From Chloroflexota bacterium (GTDB lineage: Bacteria > Chloroflexota > Dehalococcoidia > Lucifugimonadales > Lucifugimonadaceae), in NCBI GenBank assembly GCA_029262735.1, contig JAJCYY010000007.1, positions 1-64,000 of the forward strand: DNA of 64,000 nt, in the 5' to 3' direction. A program made the position numbers and the translations under genes. The notes beneath the pieces are model-generated. The model worked only from the letters and a program-made list of their open reading frames with translations. It searched no databases and had not been told where the DNA came from. Position 1 is the first letter of the stretch; each line of letters starts with the position of its first letter. Below, one piece after another: positions 35,655 through 44,453 of this stretch.

Positions 35655-36503
35655 TTGAACCTTTCTGAGTTCATCAACCGAACCGTCCCTCCTGAGCCCT
35701 GGAAAGACGGTGAGAACATCCCGTGGGATGAGCCTGGCTTTAGCGAGCGGATGCTGCGGGAGCATCTCAACCCTGAACATGACGCCGCGAGCCGACGTCC
35801 AACGGTGATCGATGAACAGGTCCGCTGGCTTCATGAAGAGGTGCTCGGCGGCGAAAGGACCCGAATCCTCGATCTCGGTTGCGGTCCCGGTCTCTATGGG
35901 ATTCGCCTCGCCAAACTCGGCCATGATGTTACCGGAGTCGATATCTCGCCAGCTTCGCTGGATTACGCAAGGAAGTCGACGGCCAACGTCGCTGATCAAT
36001 GCCGGTTCGTGCAGGGAGATTTCAGGTCGGCCACGGTGGATGGTGAGTTTGGGCTGGTGATGCAGATCTACGGCGAACTGAACGTTTTTCGCCGGGAACA
36101 GGCGCGCGAGATCGTCAGCAGGTATGCAAAGGCGCTGGTGCCGGGTGGCCGGCTACTTTTCGAGGTGGACAGGCCGGAAACGACGCGAGAGTTCGGTCAC
36201 TCGCCGCTCGTTTGGAGAAGCTGGAAGCAAGGTCTGTTCTCTGACCGGCCTCACGTATACCTCGAAGAGAGTTTCTGGAACGAGGAACAGCGGACAGCTA
36301 CGAAACGCTACTGGATTCTCGACGCTCAGACCGCTGATGTCGCGAGGTTCGCCCAGTCGTTCGCAGCATACGAGGCTGATGAGTACAGAGAGATGCTCAG
36401 CGTCGCCGGGCTGGTGGACATCGAATTGCAGTCGGACTACCCGAAAGCGGTTCCGAACGGCAACAAGCGTCGGTGGATGTTGATCGGCACGAAACGAACG
36501 TGA
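35655..36503 (+). CDS. Class I SAM-dependent methyltransferase
   Basis: A 282-residue methyltransferase starting at TTG 35655. Motif I is ILDLGCGPGLYGIRLAKLG near 73-91. It is followed by VTGVDISPASLDYARK, a motif II-like region around FGLVMQIYGELNVF, and GGRLLFEVDRPE. The pattern is that of small-molecule methyltransferases of the Methyltransf_25/11 group; the substrate is unknown. No strong ribosome site; the gene starts about 80 bases after the response regulator stop and may belong to that transcript. Confidence 0.82.
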   Translation: MNLSEFINRTVPPEPWKDGENIPWDEPGFSERMLREHLNPEHDAASRRPTVIDEQVRWLHEEVLGGERTRILDLGCGPGLYGIRLAKLGHDVTGVDISPASLDYARKSTANVADQCRFVQGDFRSATVDGEFGLVMQIYGELNVFRREQAREIVSRYAKALVPGGRLLFEVDRPETTREFGHSPLVWRSWKQGLFSDRPHVYLEESFWNEEQRTATKRYWILDAQTADVARFAQSFAAYEADEYREMLSVAGLVDIELQSDYPKAVPNGNKRRWMLIGTKRT

Positions 36504-36650
36504 CGCCGTTCCCGCCCCATGTCTGGCTCTCGTTGTTGTATGGTCTGAGTAGCGTGCTGACAGCCGCTAATTCTCGCCCGGGTTGTACTCTGTACAGCGT
36601 ACAAACTGCCGTTTGGCGACAGCGATTATGAACTGCAATGACGATCAACT

Positions 36651-38276
36651 ATGGCAGCTAGACAGGTCTTCTACAGAAAGTGGCGGCCACTCCGGTTTTC
36701 GGACGTGGTTGGACAGGAGCATGTCACCTCCACGCTGCGCCGCGCCGTAAAGACCGACCGCGTCGCCCACGCCTATCTCTTCACCGGACCGCGCGGCGTC
36801 GGCAAGACGTCAACGGCCCGCATATTGGCGAAAGCACTTAATGCCGGTCTCGCTGAAGACGGTGAGCCGAACAACGATAGCGATACTGCGCGGGCGATAG
36901 ACGACGGCTCATTCCTCGACATGATTGAGATAGATGCCGCCTCCAACCGGGGAATCGGCGATATCCGCGGCCTGCGTGACGCAGTGCAGTTCCAGCCCGT
37001 CGCAGGCAAGTGGAAGGTCTACATCATCGACGAGGTCCACATGCTGACGGAGCCTGCGTTCAACGCACTGCTCAAGACGCTTGAGGAGCCTCCGCCGCAC
37101 GTCGTGATGATCCTTGCGACAACGGACGCACACAAGGTTCCCGCAACCATAGTGAGCCGCTGCCAGCGCTTCGACTTCAAAAGACTGTCGAACGAGACGG
37201 TGATAGACCGGCTGGCCGAGATCTGCGGTGAAGAGGAGGTCGAGGCGGAGCCAGAGGTGCTGTCGCTCATAGCGCGCACCGCATGGGGCAGCCTGCGTGA
37301 TGCCGAGAACCTGCTGGAACAACTTGCGGTCTCCTATGGCGCAGACGGTGCCGAGATAACTCTCGAAAACGCGCGGGACCTGCTGGGGCTCGGCGATACG
37401 TCATCTGCCGTTGACCTGGCTTCTTCGGTCATTACCGGGGACACGTCATCGGCGCTAACGGTGATCAATCGTGAAGCTGCCCGCGGTGCGGATTTGCGCG
37501 CGTTGCGCAATGGCACGGTCGACTCGATTCGCACAGCGCTGCTCTCGAAGGCAGGCGTTGACGATGCGATGGGCCAGCCGGAGGAGGTGCGGGAGGCGAT
37601 GTCAGCGGCGGCAAAGCAGGCGAGCATGGAGAAGTTGCTGCATGCACTTTCGGCGCTTGGACAGGCGCAGTTGAAGGGCGATTCGTCACCGCTCGAACTG
37701 GAGCTTGCGGTGTTGAAGGCGGTCAATTTGCCAGCGCCGCCCGTTGCCGCAGCGTCTTCAACATCACCGGCTCCGACAGGTAGAGGTTCGACAGCGAGCG
37801 GCTATCCGTCTTCGCAACAGGGAGCGCCGGGAAGGCCGCCACAGCCTTCACCGGAACCTGAGAAGCGTGCGCCGGAGCGCAGGCAGAACCTTTCGCCGGA
37901 TGAGGAGACGTGGCGCAAGGTTTGGGACGGTCTACGCCGGACGAAGTTCCGTCGCTGGTACCTGGGCCCTGTGCTGAGCAACGTGATTCCGCCAACGCCA
38001 GAGGCCGGAGAGATAACCCTTCGATTCAAGAGCCGCTCGAACAGGGACCGGTTCATGGAGGAGATGGAGGACCCGCGCGCGCAGACTGCGCTGCGAACGG
38101 CAATTGACCGAGAGTACGGAGCGGGCCTTGCCCTGAAGACGAGCTCGCCTCACGAGGAAGAGGAGGCTGCGAAGAAGCGTTCGCCGGCCTCTGCGGAAAG
38201 TCCACTCGTGCGGGCTGCTATGGCGATGGGTGCGCAGGTCGTGACCGAGGAAGAGGCGAAGACTGAGAGCGAGTGA
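36651..38276 (+). CDS. dnaX: DNA polymerase III subunit gamma/tau
   Basis: A 541-residue clamp-loader ATPase. Walker A is FTGPRGVGKTSTARILA (46-62), Walker B is VYIIDEVHML, sensor 1 is ILATTDAHKVP and the arginine-finger motif is VSRCQRFDF. FYRKWRPLRFSDVVGQEHV at the start is typical. The four-cysteine zinc module found after Walker A in most DnaX proteins is missing: the region between KALNAG and FLDMIEIDAAS has no cysteine. After the AAA+ and collar regions (to about 365) comes a Pro/Ser-rich linker and a small C-terminal tau-like domain. No slippery A-run for frameshifting was noticed. Confidence 0.93.
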   Translation: MAARQVFYRKWRPLRFSDVVGQEHVTSTLRRAVKTDRVAHAYLFTGPRGVGKTSTARILAKALNAGLAEDGEPNNDSDTARAIDDGSFLDMIEIDAASNRGIGDIRGLRDAVQFQPVAGKWKVYIIDEVHMLTEPAFNALLKTLEEPPPHVVMILATTDAHKVPATIVSRCQRFDFKRLSNETVIDRLAEICGEEEVEAEPEVLSLIARTAWGSLRDAENLLEQLAVSYGADGAEITLENARDLLGLGDTSSAVDLASSVITGDTSSALTVINREAARGADLRALRNGTVDSIRTALLSKAGVDDAMGQPEEVREAMSAAAKQASMEKLLHALSALGQAQLKGDSSPLELELAVLKAVNLPAPPVAAASSTSPAPTGRGSTASGYPSSQQGAPGRPPQPSPEPEKRAPERRQNLSPDEETWRKVWDGLRRTKFRRWYLGPVLSNVIPPTPEAGEITLRFKSRSNRDRFMEEMEDPRAQTALRTAIDREYGAGLALKTSSPHEEEEAAKKRSPASAESPLVRAAMAMGAQVVTEEEAKTESE

Positions 38277-38313
38277 AACGCCTGAGGACTCCGCACAAGG
38301 CGATTTCTGGACC

Positions 38314-39072
38314 GTGGCGACTGCCGTACAGCGCTATCGTGACGCTCGTCCCTACTTTCACCCGGTCGTCATCGGCATGATCCGCCGGAAGCTGGGCCTG
38401 GTGACAGGTGAAAAACTCCACCAAGGCGTCGATGTGGGCTGTGGCACCGGGCAATCGGTCGTTGCGCTGCTCGAGCTGGCTGACTCGGTGACCGGTGTTG
38501 ACAACTCTGAGCAGATGCTGGCGCACGCAGAGAAGCGAATCCGCGTCGAGTATGTCCATGGCAGCGCAGAGCAGTTGCCGGTTGCAGGCCGTTCGGCTGA
38601 CATCGTCACAGTCTCGCTTGCCCTCCACTGGTTCGATGTTCCGGTGTTCCTCGCAGAGGCGGCGCGGGTGTTAAGGCCAGGCGGCTGGCTCGTCCCATAT
38701 TCGAACAGCTTTCGTGCGCAGATGGTGGGCAATCCGGCTTTTCACGACTGGTGCGCAGAGGTGTACGGAGTCCGCTATCCGACGCCACCGCGGCCTGCCG
38801 ACGACCCATCAGCGAAACCGTTTGAAGGCTCTCGGTTCGAGTGGATCAAGACTGAGCAGTACGAGAACGAGGTTTCATTTACGCCCGAGCAGCTTGTGGC
38901 GTACCTGATGACGCATAGCAACGTGATTGCAGCGGTCGAACAGGGTGATGAAGATGCAGACGAAGTGAGGTCGTTTTTGCGAGAACAGGTAACGCCGTTC
39001 TTCAACTCGGCCTTAGATACGTTCCTTTTCGGGGGTGGTGTGACGTACGCACGCCTCAGTAACGGGTGTTGA
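38314..39072 (+). CDS. Class I SAM-dependent methyltransferase (Methyltransf_11 type)
   Basis: A 252-residue methyltransferase from GTG 38314. It has RYRDARPYFHPVVIGMI at the start and motif I GVDVGCGTGQSVVALLELA near 39-57. Later come VTGVDNSEQMLAHAEKR, AEQLPVAGRSADIVTVSLALHWFD (motif II/post-II) and VLRPGGWLVPYSN. This layout is common among small-molecule and quinone-type methyltransferases. The substrate is unknown. The start lies 37 bases after the dnaX stop, so read-through from dnaX is likely. Confidence 0.85.
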   Translation: MATAVQRYRDARPYFHPVVIGMIRRKLGLVTGEKLHQGVDVGCGTGQSVVALLELADSVTGVDNSEQMLAHAEKRIRVEYVHGSAEQLPVAGRSADIVTVSLALHWFDVPVFLAEAARVLRPGGWLVPYSNSFRAQMVGNPAFHDWCAEVYGVRYPTPPRPADDPSAKPFEGSRFEWIKTEQYENEVSFTPEQLVAYLMTHSNVIAAVEQGDEDADEVRSFLREQVTPFFNSALDTFLFGGGVTYARLSNGC

Positions 39073-39149
39073 TCCTATAGTGAGTCCCCTGCGCTCACTG
39101 CTGAGATACCATCCGGCAATCGCTTACCGAACCCCACGGAGCACACCGC

Positions 39150-40280
39150 ATGTATTTTCCGCCGCCAGATCCCGCCAGGTGGGAGCGTCGAGAGCCTGAG
39201 TCGCTCGGACTCGATTCTGTAGCTCTGGAAATCGCCCTGGAATTCGCAATCGACAGCGACATGCCGTGGCCTGAAGACCTGACTCATGTCAGCGTCTCCG
39301 ACGACCCGCCTGAGTACGCTGAGAAGCTGGGCAAGATGCGGCCCCGCGGCGGTCCGGCTGGCATCGTCCTCAAGGACGGCTACATCGTGCATGAGTGGGG
39401 CGACCTTGATCGCGTCGATGTCACGTTCAGCGCCAGCAAGAGCTATCTGGCTACGGTCGCCGGTCTTGCGTTCGATCGCGGCCTGATATCGGACATCGAC
39501 GGTCCGGTGGTGGCGGACATTGGCCACGTCGAGATATGCGAGGTGGTCACTGGCCAGGTGATGACGCCGTTCTCGCCTTCGCAGAATGGGCACAACGCGC
39601 AGATCACGTGGCGGCAGCTTCTGCAGCAGACTTCCGAGTGGGAGGGCACGCTGTGGGACCGTCCGGACACGGTTGACTGGAACCGGTCGCTCGATTCGGA
39701 TGACTCAAAGGGTCGTGAAGTGCGCCAGAACCCCGGAATGCACTGGGAGTACAACGACGTTCGGGTGAACCTGTGCGCTCTGTCGCTGGCGGCGCTGCTG
39801 GGTGAGCCGTTGCCGGATGTGCTGCGCAGGGACGTGATGGAGCCGATCGGCGCCAGTAGCACGTGGGAATGGCACGGCTACAGGAACTCGAAGATCGAGA
39901 TTGGTGGCAGACAGTTTGAGTCGGTGTCAGGCGGCGCGCACTGGGGCGGCGGTGTTCACATCAATTCCTACGATCACGCCCGCTTCGGCCAGCTGTTTCT
40001 GAACGGCGGAGTATGGGATGGTCGGCGGCTGATATCGGAGCGTTGGTTCGAGATGATGCGTGAGCCGTGCAGCGAGAACGCCAGCTACGGCTTCATGTGG
40101 TGGTTGAACACTGGAGGAATACGGTACGGCGAGTCAGTTCCGCATGAGCTGTTCGCTGCTTCGGGCGCTGGCGGCAACACGGTGAACATCGACCCGGAGC
40201 ATGGCTTGGTGACGGTGACGCGCTGGTGCGATGACGTGCCGGGGGTCGTGCAACTGGTATCGGCAGCGGTGAAGGAGTGA
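39150..40280 (+). CDS. Serine hydrolase, beta-lactamase class C fold
   Basis: A 376-residue protein of the beta-lactamase/penicillin-binding-protein-like hydrolase family. The nucleophile motif SxxK is in VTFSASKSYLATVAG near residue 100. The Tyr-x-Asn equivalent is WEYNDVRVNL, and a Gly-rich third element is SGAGGNTVNID. Such proteins are usually esterases or peptidases rather than true beta-lactamases. No signal peptide, so probably cytosolic. The stop overlaps the ribosome site of the TIR gene, which suggests co-transcription with it. Confidence 0.8.
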   Translation: MYFPPPDPARWERREPESLGLDSVALEIALEFAIDSDMPWPEDLTHVSVSDDPPEYAEKLGKMRPRGGPAGIVLKDGYIVHEWGDLDRVDVTFSASKSYLATVAGLAFDRGLISDIDGPVVADIGHVEICEVVTGQVMTPFSPSQNGHNAQITWRQLLQQTSEWEGTLWDRPDTVDWNRSLDSDDSKGREVRQNPGMHWEYNDVRVNLCALSLAALLGEPLPDVLRRDVMEPIGASSTWEWHGYRNSKIEIGGRQFESVSGGAHWGGGVHINSYDHARFGQLFLNGGVWDGRRLISERWFEMMREPCSENASYGFMWWLNTGGIRYGESVPHELFAASGAGGNTVNIDPEHGLVTVTRWCDDVPGVVQLVSAAVKE

Positions 40281-40282
40281 CA

Positions 40283-41773
40283 ATGCCACGCCGAAAGAAG
40301 CTTCCTCCAATAGCTTTCATGAGTTATGTCCGACTTGATGACGAGCACGAAGATGGCCGCCTCACTCAGTTTCGAACGCGGCTTGCCGGAGAAGTGCGGA
40401 TGCAGACCGGCCTTGACTTCCCGATCTTCCAGGACCGGAACGATATCAAGTGGGGTCAAAACTGGAAATCACGCATCGAGGAAGGCATAGATGCATCCAC
40501 GTTTCTAATTCCTATAATCACGCCGAGTTTTTTTAACAGCGACGCGTGCAGGGAAGAGCTAGAGCGTTTTCAGGAGATCGAGACTGAACTTGGAAGGAAC
40601 GACCTGATTCTCCCTATTTACTACGTTGATTGTCCTGTACTGAACAATGAGACATTACGCGCCAAAGACGAACTGGCTCAGCTGATAGCGACTCACCAAC
40701 ATACCGACTGGCGACCATATCGGTTTGAGCCGTTCACTTCTCCTCAGATTGGCATGCAATTCGCGCAGATGGCTGTGCAGATTCGGGACACGCTGGGAAC
40801 AAAAACAACAACTGCAAAATCGACTCGCAAACGAACGACCCGTAAACATATTGGGGACGGTCGGAGGGCCAGCACGGCTAAGCGACGAGATTCGATTGAA
40901 CCAAGCTATCCACCGGAAGCGGAGGCCGACGTCGAACCAGAAGGCGGTGGAAGGGCGGAGCCGGCAAAATTGGTCGTTGATCAGATGCACCGTGGCGACT
41001 ACGTGACCATCTCTGAAGCTATCGATGCGGCAAAACCAGGATACAAAATCCTGGTCAGACCCGGTTTTTACCAGGAGGCGCTGGTGATCGACAAACCACT
41101 GGAGATCATCGGAGATGGCGAGTTGGACGAGATCGTAGTGGAGGCGAAAGATCAGAGCGCTGTGTTGTTCAAAACGACGATGGGGCGGATTAGCAACCTG
41201 ACCCTGAGGACCATCGGTGACAAGGAGTTACTTGCAGTGAGTATCGGCTCCGGTCGCCTCTTACTTGATGGGTGCGATATCACATGTCGCGTAGTAGGGG
41301 GTGTGGCGATTCACAGCGGGGCCGATCCGCGGCTCCGTGGGAACCGAATCCATGGTAACGGTGGTTCCGGCGTGTTTATCTATCCAAATGGACAGGGAAC
41401 CCTCGAAGACAACGAAATTTTCTCGAACGCGGGCAATGGCGTTCTGATCAAATCAGGAGCTAATCCGACTGTCCGCCGGAATCGCGTTTACGAAGGCGAG
41501 AGTACTGGCATGTTCATTACCGGAGGTGGTCTAGGGATCATAGAAGACAATGACATCTTCGAGAACAAGAACGCCGGTATTTCGGTCAGCGAAAAGGGTA
41601 ATCCAACTGTGCGCCGAAATCGCATAACGAAAAACGGCTACCAAGCAGTGTGGGTTTTCGATGGAGGTGGAGGCACATTTGAGGACAACGATCTTCGTGA
41701 CAACGAACGAGGCGCGTGGAAAATCTCCGGGGACAGCGAAGCTAACGTTGTACGCAATAACAACCAGGAGTGA
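40283..41773 (+). CDS. TIR domain fused to right-handed beta-helix repeats
   Basis: A 496-residue protein. ATG 40283 follows AAGGAG (40272-40277) at the right spacing; the GTG six bases earlier lacks one. Residues 8-160 are a TIR domain: IAFMSYVRLDDEH, FPIFQDRNDIKWGQNW, FLIPIITPSFFNSDACREELERF. Glu92 in CREEL matches the catalytic Glu of NAD-cleaving TIRs. A basic linker (KSTRKRTTRK) follows. From about residue 240 come parallel beta-helix coils of about 22 residues with pairs like NPTVRRNRVY and GIIEDNDIFENKNAG, as in NosD/pectin-lyase folds. The DNA is less GC-rich than its neighbours. A TIR effector with a beta-helix sensor would suit a defence or recognition role, but that is inference. 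Confidence 0.82.
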   Translation: MPRRKKLPPIAFMSYVRLDDEHEDGRLTQFRTRLAGEVRMQTGLDFPIFQDRNDIKWGQNWKSRIEEGIDASTFLIPIITPSFFNSDACREELERFQEIETELGRNDLILPIYYVDCPVLNNETLRAKDELAQLIATHQHTDWRPYRFEPFTSPQIGMQFAQMAVQIRDTLGTKTTTAKSTRKRTTRKHIGDGRRASTAKRRDSIEPSYPPEAEADVEPEGGGRAEPAKLVVDQMHRGDYVTISEAIDAAKPGYKILVRPGFYQEALVIDKPLEIIGDGELDEIVVEAKDQSAVLFKTTMGRISNLTLRTIGDKELLAVSIGSGRLLLDGCDITCRVVGGVAIHSGADPRLRGNRIHGNGGSGVFIYPNGQGTLEDNEIFSNAGNGVLIKSGANPTVRRNRVYEGESTGMFITGGGLGIIEDNDIFENKNAGISVSEKGNPTVRRNRITKNGYQAVWVFDGGGGTFEDNDLRDNERGAWKISGDSEANVVRNNNQE

Positions 41774-41843
41774 TGGACGGCTTGGCCCGCTGCAGACCCT
41801 GCTCGACACCCATTCTCAGTAGCTACCTTGCCTCCCACTCTTT

Positions 41844-43280
41844 TCAACTCACAGCCGGCCTCTGCCCTGTCCACGGCCTTGCCTGCTCGAACGCTCTTGC
41901 GGCCTGCATTACCAGCGCATCCTGGTCCAGGTCGGCCACGATCTGCAGGCCCACGGGCATGTCGCCCTCGCCGAAACCACACGGCACAGAGGCCGACGGA
42001 TTCCACGAAATGTTGAACGCCATGGTGAACGGAATCGCTCCGTAGCTAATTCCTGCGTACTGGCCCTCGCTCGCCTCGTTCCCGATCTGTGCGGGCGGCG
42101 TCAGGTGCGGCCATGCCGTCGCAGCTGCGGTCGGAGTAAGTAGCAGGTCGTACTTGCTGAAGTACTCTTTCATCTGGATTCGCATCGCCTCAGCCTGGCG
42201 CAAGGCCAATGAGTAGTCGGCTCCTGAGACCGTTCTGCCGTGCTCGATCATCTCGATCGTGTAGTCCATGAGCCGTCCAGGGTTCTGCTCGTCCAGTTCC
42301 CCGTACATCGCCACCTGGCCCGCCGTCCAGACCTCCCACCAGTACTCCCGCGGCGCAGGGTCCATAACGAGGTCCACCTGTTCGACGGTTGCGCCGAGCT
42401 CTTCGAAGGCTTTCGCCCCTTCGTCTACCTTCTCTCGCACGTCATCGTTCAGGGAGGCGAAGCCGAGGGTGTGCGAGACGCCGATGCGCATGCCCTTAAC
42501 ACCGTTCTCAAAAGACGCCAGGTAGTCGGGTGGCGGCGATTGCAGTGAACCGGGGTCGCGTTTGTCGAAGCCGGATAGTGCCTGCAGCAAGATGGCGCTG
42601 TCGCGGACGTCGTTCGACATCGGGCCGCTGGAGCTTGTCGCGTTGTATGCGGGGTTGGACCGGCCACCGTAGCGAGGGATTCGTCCCTGTGTCGGCTTGT
42701 GCCCGAATATTCCGCAGAACCCGGCGGGAAGTCTGACCGACCCACCACCGTCGGTGCCGGTGGCGATCGAGCACATTCCAGATGCGACGCTGGCGGCCGC
42801 TCCGCCTGAGGATCCGCCGGGCATCCGGCTCACGTCCCACGGGTTGTTGCAGGCTGGAAAAAACTTTGTGTAGGTCTCCTCCCGGTTGCCGAACTCCGGA
42901 GTGTTCGTCTTGCCGAGAATCACCGCACCGGACTTGCGAACCCGTTCCACAACTGATGAGTCGAAATCGGGGATCCAGTCCTTGAACAAGTCGCTGCCCA
43001 GTGTTGTCTTCAACCCGGCCGTGACTTCGAGGTCTTTTATGGATATCGGCACGCCGTGAAGCGGTCCGAGGGTCTGGCCCTGCGCCAGGGCGGCGTCTGC
43101 TTCTTTCGCACGGGCCAACGCGCCTTCTTCGTCGAGAGTGATGAAGGCGTTGAGTTGTGGGTCGAGTTCACGGATGCGCCGAAACGATGCGTTTACCAGT
43201 TCGACAGAGCTGATCTTTTTGTCCACCTGCATGGCGAGCTGTTCGTGGGCTGGCAGAAACATGAGATCGCGGTCGTTCAT
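41844..43280 (-). CDS. Amidase signature family protein
   Basis: A 478-residue Ser-cisSer-Lys amidase. The catalytic Lys is in GVPISIKDLEVTAGL near 85. The Gly/Ser-rich signature MPGGSSGGAAASVASGM holds the cis-Ser, and IATGTDGGGSVRLPAGFCG holds the nucleophile region. C-terminal conserved parts include LLTPTAAATAWPH and FNISWNPSASVPCGF. It hydrolyses amides; GatA function is unlikely because no gatB or gatC is near and the length fits stand-alone amidases. It is convergent with the TIR gene and divergent from the EamA transporter gene. Confidence 0.9.
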   Translation of the reverse strand: MNDRDLMFLPAHEQLAMQVDKKISSVELVNASFRRIRELDPQLNAFITLDEEGALARAKEADAALAQGQTLGPLHGVPISIKDLEVTAGLKTTLGSDLFKDWIPDFDSSVVERVRKSGAVILGKTNTPEFGNREETYTKFFPACNNPWDVSRMPGGSSGGAAASVASGMCSIATGTDGGGSVRLPAGFCGIFGHKPTQGRIPRYGGRSNPAYNATSSSGPMSNDVRDSAILLQALSGFDKRDPGSLQSPPPDYLASFENGVKGMRIGVSHTLGFASLNDDVREKVDEGAKAFEELGATVEQVDLVMDPAPREYWWEVWTAGQVAMYGELDEQNPGRLMDYTIEMIEHGRTVSGADYSLALRQAEAMRIQMKEYFSKYDLLLTPTAAATAWPHLTPPAQIGNEASEGQYAGISYGAIPFTMAFNISWNPSASVPCGFGEGDMPVGLQIVADLDQDALVMQAARAFEQARPWTGQRPAVS

Positions 43281-43367
43281 CGGGGATTCTCGCTTGGCTA
43301 GATGAAACAGGAGCTGGCAGGCAAGAGATTAGCAGGAGGCGGTAGGTTTCGCGGAGCCATGCAGTCG

Positions 43368-43414
43368 GCGACGGGCGACGGGCGACGGGCGACGGGCGAC
43401 GGGCGACGGGCGAG
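43368..43414. repeat. Seven-base tandem repeat (GCGACGG)n
   Basis: Six perfect copies of GCGACGG from 43368 to 43409 and a partial seventh, in the gap between two divergent genes. A copy-number change would alter the spacing between their promoters. Confidence 0.9.
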
Positions 43415-43431
43415 AAGAATAAACTAGGCGC

Positions 43432-44382
43432 TTGCCTCCCGCCGACATCCCTCCATCTGCACCTCTTGAACCGGTCGCGCCTGGTGAATTCGCGGGTGAA
43501 GTGAAGCGCGTTCGCAAGCCGCTAACACTTCCCGCGGCCATCATGGCGCTGCTTCTTTCGACGATGTGGGCAGGCAATCCGGTCGCCAACAAGGCGGGTC
43601 TGGAAGATGCAGGACCGCTGCGGCTCGGCTACCTGCGCTTCATCCTGGGCGGGCTGGTGGTAATCGTCTACAGCCTGTCGACCCGGCAGGATCTGCGGGT
43701 CTACCGGTTCGAAGTGCTGCCGATGATACTTCTCGGCGTGCTGTTCTCGGTGCAGCTGGCGTTCATGAACGTTGGGCAGGACTTCACGACGGCCGGGCAC
43801 GCCGTGATCGTGACGACGACGTTCCCGTTGTGGACGGCTGTGTTCGCGCACTTCTTCGTGCCGGGCGACAGGATGAACCGCAGGCGGTCGCTCGGAACGC
43901 TGGTCGCTTACAGCGGCGTCGTTGCGGTATTTGCCAGAAGCCTGTCACTGGGCGGAGATTTCATCATCGGCGATCTCCTGCTATTGGGATCGGCGATCTT
44001 GCTCGGCGCGCGGCAGGTCTACATATCGCAGGCCGCGCAAGGGGTGCCGCAGCACAAGCTGCTGATGTCGCAGTCGGTGTTCGGCATCACAAGTTTTGTG
44101 ATTGCGAGCTTCATTTTCGAGGCGGGCGACCCGTGGGAGTTGACGACGAAGCTGACGCTTGCGCTGCTGTACACAGGTGTGCTGATAGCAGGGTTCGGAT
44201 TCCTGGGCCAGACGTACCTGTTGAAGAACTATCTGCCGTCACGAGTTACGGTGATCTCGCTCAGCCAGCCGATCTTCGGTGTGCTGTTCAGCTGGTGGAT
44301 CCTGGGCGAGTCGATAGGCCCGGAGCTGTACGCAGGGGCAGCGTTGGTGGTGGTGGGAAGCTGGCTGGCGCAGCGGGGTTGA
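43432..44382 (+). CDS. EamA/DMT family transporter
   Basis: A 316-residue membrane protein with ten predicted helices in two EamA halves, after a cytosolic N-terminus of about 35 residues rich in Pro. The first helix reads LPAAIMALLLSTMWAGNPVANKAG, typical of the family. The second half begins around LLLGSAILLGARQVYISQAAQG, and the last helix pair ends LYAGAALVVVGSWLAQRG. Members export or import small metabolites; the substrate is unknown. The start is TTG 43432; no ATG is in reach before the first helix. Confidence 0.88.
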   Translation: MPPADIPPSAPLEPVAPGEFAGEVKRVRKPLTLPAAIMALLLSTMWAGNPVANKAGLEDAGPLRLGYLRFILGGLVVIVYSLSTRQDLRVYRFEVLPMILLGVLFSVQLAFMNVGQDFTTAGHAVIVTTTFPLWTAVFAHFFVPGDRMNRRRSLGTLVAYSGVVAVFARSLSLGGDFIIGDLLLLGSAILLGARQVYISQAAQGVPQHKLLMSQSVFGITSFVIASFIFEAGDPWELTTKLTLALLYTGVLIAGFGFLGQTYLLKNYLPSRVTVISLSQPIFGVLFSWWILGESIGPELYAGAALVVVGSWLAQRG

Positions 44383-44453
44383 GTGGGCGTTTGGACAGCG
44401 AATGTTGAGTTGGTTTTCGCGTGTGTCGATACAGACCTCACCAGGGGTGAATC

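Noticed and set aside
43368..43414. CRISPR array
   Set aside because: Contiguous 7-base units without spacers; no cas genes in the window.
43329..43592. - strand open frame encoding ARRPSPV repeats
   Set aside because: Product of the heptamer repeat read in frame; overlaps the EamA gene start.
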